Shown here: in pieces, positions 7,101 to 7,848 of the stretch
How positions within the stretch are numbered: the first letter of the stretch is position 1
Layout of the letters: each line of letters opens with the position of its first letter
NCBI GenBank assembly: GCA_902462665.1
Contig: CABQCM010000053.1
Location: 1-7,848, forward strand
DNA length: 7,848 bases
Direction: 5' to 3'
Source: an uncultured Oscillospiraceae bacterium
GTDB lineage: Bacteria; Bacillota; Clostridia; Oscillospirales; Acutalibacteraceae
Translations under genes and position numbers: made by a program
Notes under the pieces: model-generated
What the model saw: only the letters and a program-made list of their open reading frames with translations
The model's database searches: none
What the model was told of the DNA's origin: nothing

Positions 7101-7129
7101 ACATCCATTTGCACTACGTCGAAGGGTAA
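4106..7129 (+). CDS. Secreted N-terminal-dockerin multidomain protein, putative glycoside hydrolase
   Basis: A 1007-residue exported protein. Start 4106 has a strong site (AAGGGAGG, 7 nt spacing). Residues 1-33 are a signal peptide (basic RRR, hydrophobic 13-32, likely cleavage after VAA). Residues 40-100 are a type I dockerin with two calcium loops: DVDGNGTVDASD (41-52, followed by AL) and DVNTDGKIDASD (75-86, followed by AL). It could therefore attach to a cohesin, although no scaffoldin is in the window. Residues about 115-450 resemble a TIM-barrel glycosidase; candidate acids are E254/E256 in VVFEEPEYF and E381 in FLLGYLEYGTY. Residues about 465-705 look like the glutamine-amidotransferase-like domain of GH42-type enzymes (LLIVSYDSM at 538-546, WVKQGGTLLYVGG at 560-572). 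Residues 715-870 and 875-1007 are beta-rich, the last like a carbohydrate-binding sandwich (LRIRNCYPDRGWGG, 982-995). Family and substrate are not assigned. An N-terminal dockerin is unusual. Confidence 0.85.
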   Translation: MFLQGMRTMRRRFWAALLTASLAFGLGGLGVAASSDAAYGDVDGNGTVDASDALMVLQSSVRLRTLTADQATLADVNTDGKIDASDALNILQKSVGLIHRFDAEPIEGRNGRMIQYRNGAYVQTRDAVEMDGARTTFQVSAPFDGSMALPADMVMVYDTEDRGWADHGYTMAAMQMMNKADGNEYHTQHPEDLQIQADGRGIYGSQPGEGRPWNDIISESSRNAYQSQEFIDWQKQRLTRMVENYHPQTVVFEEPEYFRRGLYGEGYKELWKQHYGSDWVDPISSPEAVLLSQRLNVALECNAIRQLSDHYKSQSPSGLFGIAAHSHFNYRAHDITAGIYSMAATGKVDAIIGQAWSDTIKHSFLYNGREIQRPFLLGYLEYGTYIDAAVKNDAQLFALIDPMSDEREKHTEEQLRALNRHQVVSSLMHPEINRWENCIWPDRAFRDVSGDYKTELLSIYNALNDVSGEAYALTAGTPGVTYLMSDTFTWQITGQNWCEDPKQSYYGVAMPLIDDGIPLEIAAMDYIRSAEDLQGVSLLIVSYDSMKPMSEQVNRAIADWVKQGGTLLYVGGHDAYENAASEWWNQPGMGGSPFNNLLSHLGLDSVTVGSFEDMTLLEYAGPAESAALFEGKTGLVNDTSGHVAAYSGEGFSPLLCGMDGEVLAMEAQAGKGHLISIGLPGYYFASTGEGADWMKALCRYAMRYTGLRYVTSPAFVAERGRYTAVHALHEDYTLEGRYVDIFDSSLPIVTDPVVPSEASGLYYQVEETDAGIPSALFFGGRLEGGISQTGERTALSLTGPSNSVSAIRLFGAGKVPSAIRVTQDGKEDPRVLTQWSNTDGSLLIQVYHTANRPVDIEVDWASGTKSDDPPRSFVEQVITTGVQGNDEAYLVRFTGASQNDTRYCDLTAELVYRLDLSQYPGIWLTLTVSNNYLVEVSDRDGDWREAYNYKTLSGGDYATSGSNQTSLTIVPGEYGLQDEIYLRIRNCYPDRGWGGCLHNIHLHYVEG
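4250..4370 (+). repeat. Exact 19 bp direct repeat coding the two dockerin segments
   Basis: GACGCTTCCGACGCGCTGA occurs at 4250-4268 and again at 4352-4370, exactly 102 bp (34 codons) apart and in frame. Both copies encode DASDAL in the two calcium-loop segments of the dockerin. The identical codons point to recent duplication or gene conversion inside the dockerin. Confidence 0.9.
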
Positions 7130-7180
7130 CATTCCAGACGATGGCGAGGGCTATGACTTTGCATCGCTTGTTGTTGCGAC

Positions 7181-7244
7181 GTGGCGGAGCGGGTGGAATT
7201 CGCCCCCACGGTACCGTGAGGTATCACTGAGTTCGAGCGATACC
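7181..7244. repeat. Cluster of palindromes in the 3' region of the dockerin gene
   Basis: Three adjacent inverted repeats lie between the stop codon and the terminator: an imperfect stem GTGGCGG/CCCCCAC (7181-7187 and 7203-7209), a perfect 12 bp palindrome CACGGTACCGTG (7207-7218), and GGTATC/GATACC (7220-7225 and 7239-7244) with a two-base-pair inner extension. None is followed by a T-run. They may stabilise the mRNA 3' end or belong to a repeated element. The surrounding 150 bp has no gene that I can support. Confidence 0.5.
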
Positions 7245-7248
7245 GGGA

Positions 7249-7383
7249 TTTTGTTAGAACTTAGAAGATGATAGCAGATGCCCGCAGCCTGCACGGCTGC
7301 GGGCTTTTTCGCGGTTGCAGGGGCGAAAAAAGGCGTTTTCGATGTCGCGGGCGAGTGCGGGATAGCCAGGAGTTCTAACGAAA
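7249..7383. repeat. Inverted repeat pair flanking the terminator
   Basis: TTTTGTTAGAACT (7249-7261) and its inverse AGTTCTAACGAAA (7371-7383) match at 12 of 13 positions and bracket a 135 bp segment that holds the terminator. A related GGTTAGAAAAGTTC follows at about 7398-7411. This could be the ends of a small non-autonomous element, but no target-site duplication was evident to me. Confidence 0.35.
7280..7309 (+). terminator. Intrinsic terminator after the dockerin gene
   Basis: A perfect 10 bp GC-rich stem, GCCCGCAGCC (7280-7289) with GGCTGCGGGC (7295-7304), closes a 5 nt loop and is followed by TTTTTC. It lies about 150 bp after the dockerin-protein stop and probably ends a regulator-enzyme transcript. 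Confidence 0.9.
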
Positions 7384-7440
7384 TTCCAACCGAAATGGTT
7401 AGAAAAGTTCGATTTTAGAATAAAATACTAAAATTCATAA

Positions 7441-7713
7441 TCAGAACGCTCTTTGTAATAAGTACAAGCGTAAGTACCAGTTCGTAAAGATGGTCATGAT
7501 GCTGTTATATTCCTCTTCCATGGCAGTGGGACAAACTCGTTGAACCGTTTATGCAGCGTTTTAATTTTCTGCTGATATTCCGCATTCGTGCAAAGCTCGA
7601 AATCATTCTCAGGCAAAACTTTTCAATAGAAAGAAATCGTCATGCTTTCCACGGTATTGTTCCATTGCCTGCTTATATTCCGATTCATAGTAAGCACAAA
7701 CCACTGTTTTCAA
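7441..7713 (-). pseudogene. Frameshifted remnant of an unrecognised small gene
   Basis: The minus strand carries three consecutive coding-like pieces in three frames. The first, from about 7713, includes TVVCAYYESEYKQAMEQYRG and HDDFFLL and ends at TGA 7611-7609. The second, from 7616, reads LPENDFELCTNAEYQQKIK then TLHKRFNEFVPLP and ends at TGA 7496-7494. The third, from ATG 7521-7519, reads MEEEYNSIMTIFTNWYLRLY and ends LLQRAF at TGA 7443-7441. Joined, they would make a helical, charged protein of about 90 residues broken by two frameshifts near 7615-7620 and 7520-7525. The residue balance looks like real protein, and the AT-rich composition differs from the upstream genes. I do not recognise the family. 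Sequencing errors are an alternative to decay. Confidence 0.5.
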
Positions 7714-7730
7714 AGTGGGGGGCGGGGGGC
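7701..7730. other. G-rich junction between two gene remnants
   Basis: A CCACT/AGTGG inverted repeat (7701-7705 and 7714-7718) runs into two runs of six G separated by C (7717-7729). The minus-strand remnant stops making sense here and a plus-strand coding-like frame begins. Such G-runs are also prone to slippage and assembly error. Confidence 0.4.
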
Positions 7731-7848
7731 ACGGTCCTTCACCTGATCCAGTACATCAAAAATGATGATGCTGAAATTGTAATATGGGATGATAGCCCCC
7801 AATTTGATGAACCGCCGAAAGATGCATCCATCAATGACGTCATTGATA
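7731..7848 (+). CDS. Coding-like fragment running off the window end
   Basis: The plus strand frame starting ACG at 7731 reads TVLHLIQYIKNDDAEIVIWD followed by DSPQFDEPPKDASINDVID and stays open to the edge. Codons begin mostly with purines (many GAT, GAA, AAA), which suggests real coding DNA rather than chance. The frame is open back to an ATG at 7551, but that upstream part overlaps the minus-strand remnant and looks less protein-like. No ribosome binding site was found, and the family is not recognised. The opposite strand is also open, so even the direction is not certain. Confidence 0.3.
7830..7847. repeat. Perfect 18 bp palindrome at the window edge
   Basis: ATCAATGACGTCATTGAT reads the same on both strands with no spacer. 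It lies inside the coding-like end fragment, where it would encode INDVID in either direction. It may be coincidence of coding or a protein-binding site. Confidence 0.5.

Noticed and set aside
7181..7250. tRNA-like segment (GTGGCGGAGCGGGTGGAATT and GAGTTCGAGC)
   Set aside because: It recalls D-arm and T-arm motifs of Leu/Ser tRNAs, but there is no acceptor stem pairing, no proper anticodon arm and no 3' end.
7324..7341. CGAAAA/TTTTCG hairpin as a second terminator
   Set aside because: The 6 bp AT-rich stem is weak, has no T-run after it, and lies just beyond a strong terminator.

Overview
The window reads as a chromosomal segment of a Gram-positive, low-motility-of-evidence Clostridia-type bacterium, most likely an uncultured Oscillospiraceae/Ruminococcaceae-like Firmicute. 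This is inferred from strong AGGAGG-type ribosome binding sites, near-consensus sigma-A promoters, a type I dockerin (a cellulosome-type module), and the folE-folP arrangement. Most of the DNA is GC-rich, but two stretches are clearly AT-richer (about 2440-3070 and 7380-7710).

Layout. At 1-820 on the minus strand lies the start of a folate operon: folE (GTP cyclohydrolase I), then the 5' end of folP (dihydropteroate synthase), cut by the window edge. A near-perfect promoter (TTTACA, 17 bp, TATAAT) sits at 956-984 and drives a leader of roughly 130 nt that can form three hairpins. Divergently, 1167-1916 encodes a small aminoglycoside-phosphotransferase-fold kinase with its own promoter and a strong terminator at 1962-1993. 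The kinase has Asn where the catalytic Asp is expected. A 400 bp stretch without a credible gene (about 2030-2440) follows and looks like a dispersed repeat or relic.

An AT-rich HD-domain phosphohydrolase gene (about 2464-3069) is followed by an AraC-family regulator (3156-4016). Then comes a 1007-residue secreted protein (4106-7129) with a signal peptide, an N-terminal dockerin, a probable TIM-barrel glycosidase-like region, a glutamine-amidotransferase-like domain and C-terminal beta-sandwiches. The regulator and the dockerin protein are co-oriented 89 bp apart with no terminator between them. They plausibly form a carbohydrate-response unit: sugar-sensing regulator plus extracellular, possibly cellulosome-attached, enzyme. 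A strong terminator lies at 7280-7309, after a 3' region full of small palindromes.

The last 540 bp hold gene remains: a frameshifted minus-strand pseudogene (7441-7713) and a plus-strand coding-like fragment running off the end, meeting at a G-rich junction.

I see no CRISPR array, tRNA, rRNA or complete insertion sequence. The most interesting items are the multi-domain N-terminal dockerin protein, the HGN-type kinase, the structured folE leader, and the repeat-like and decayed intergenic regions.
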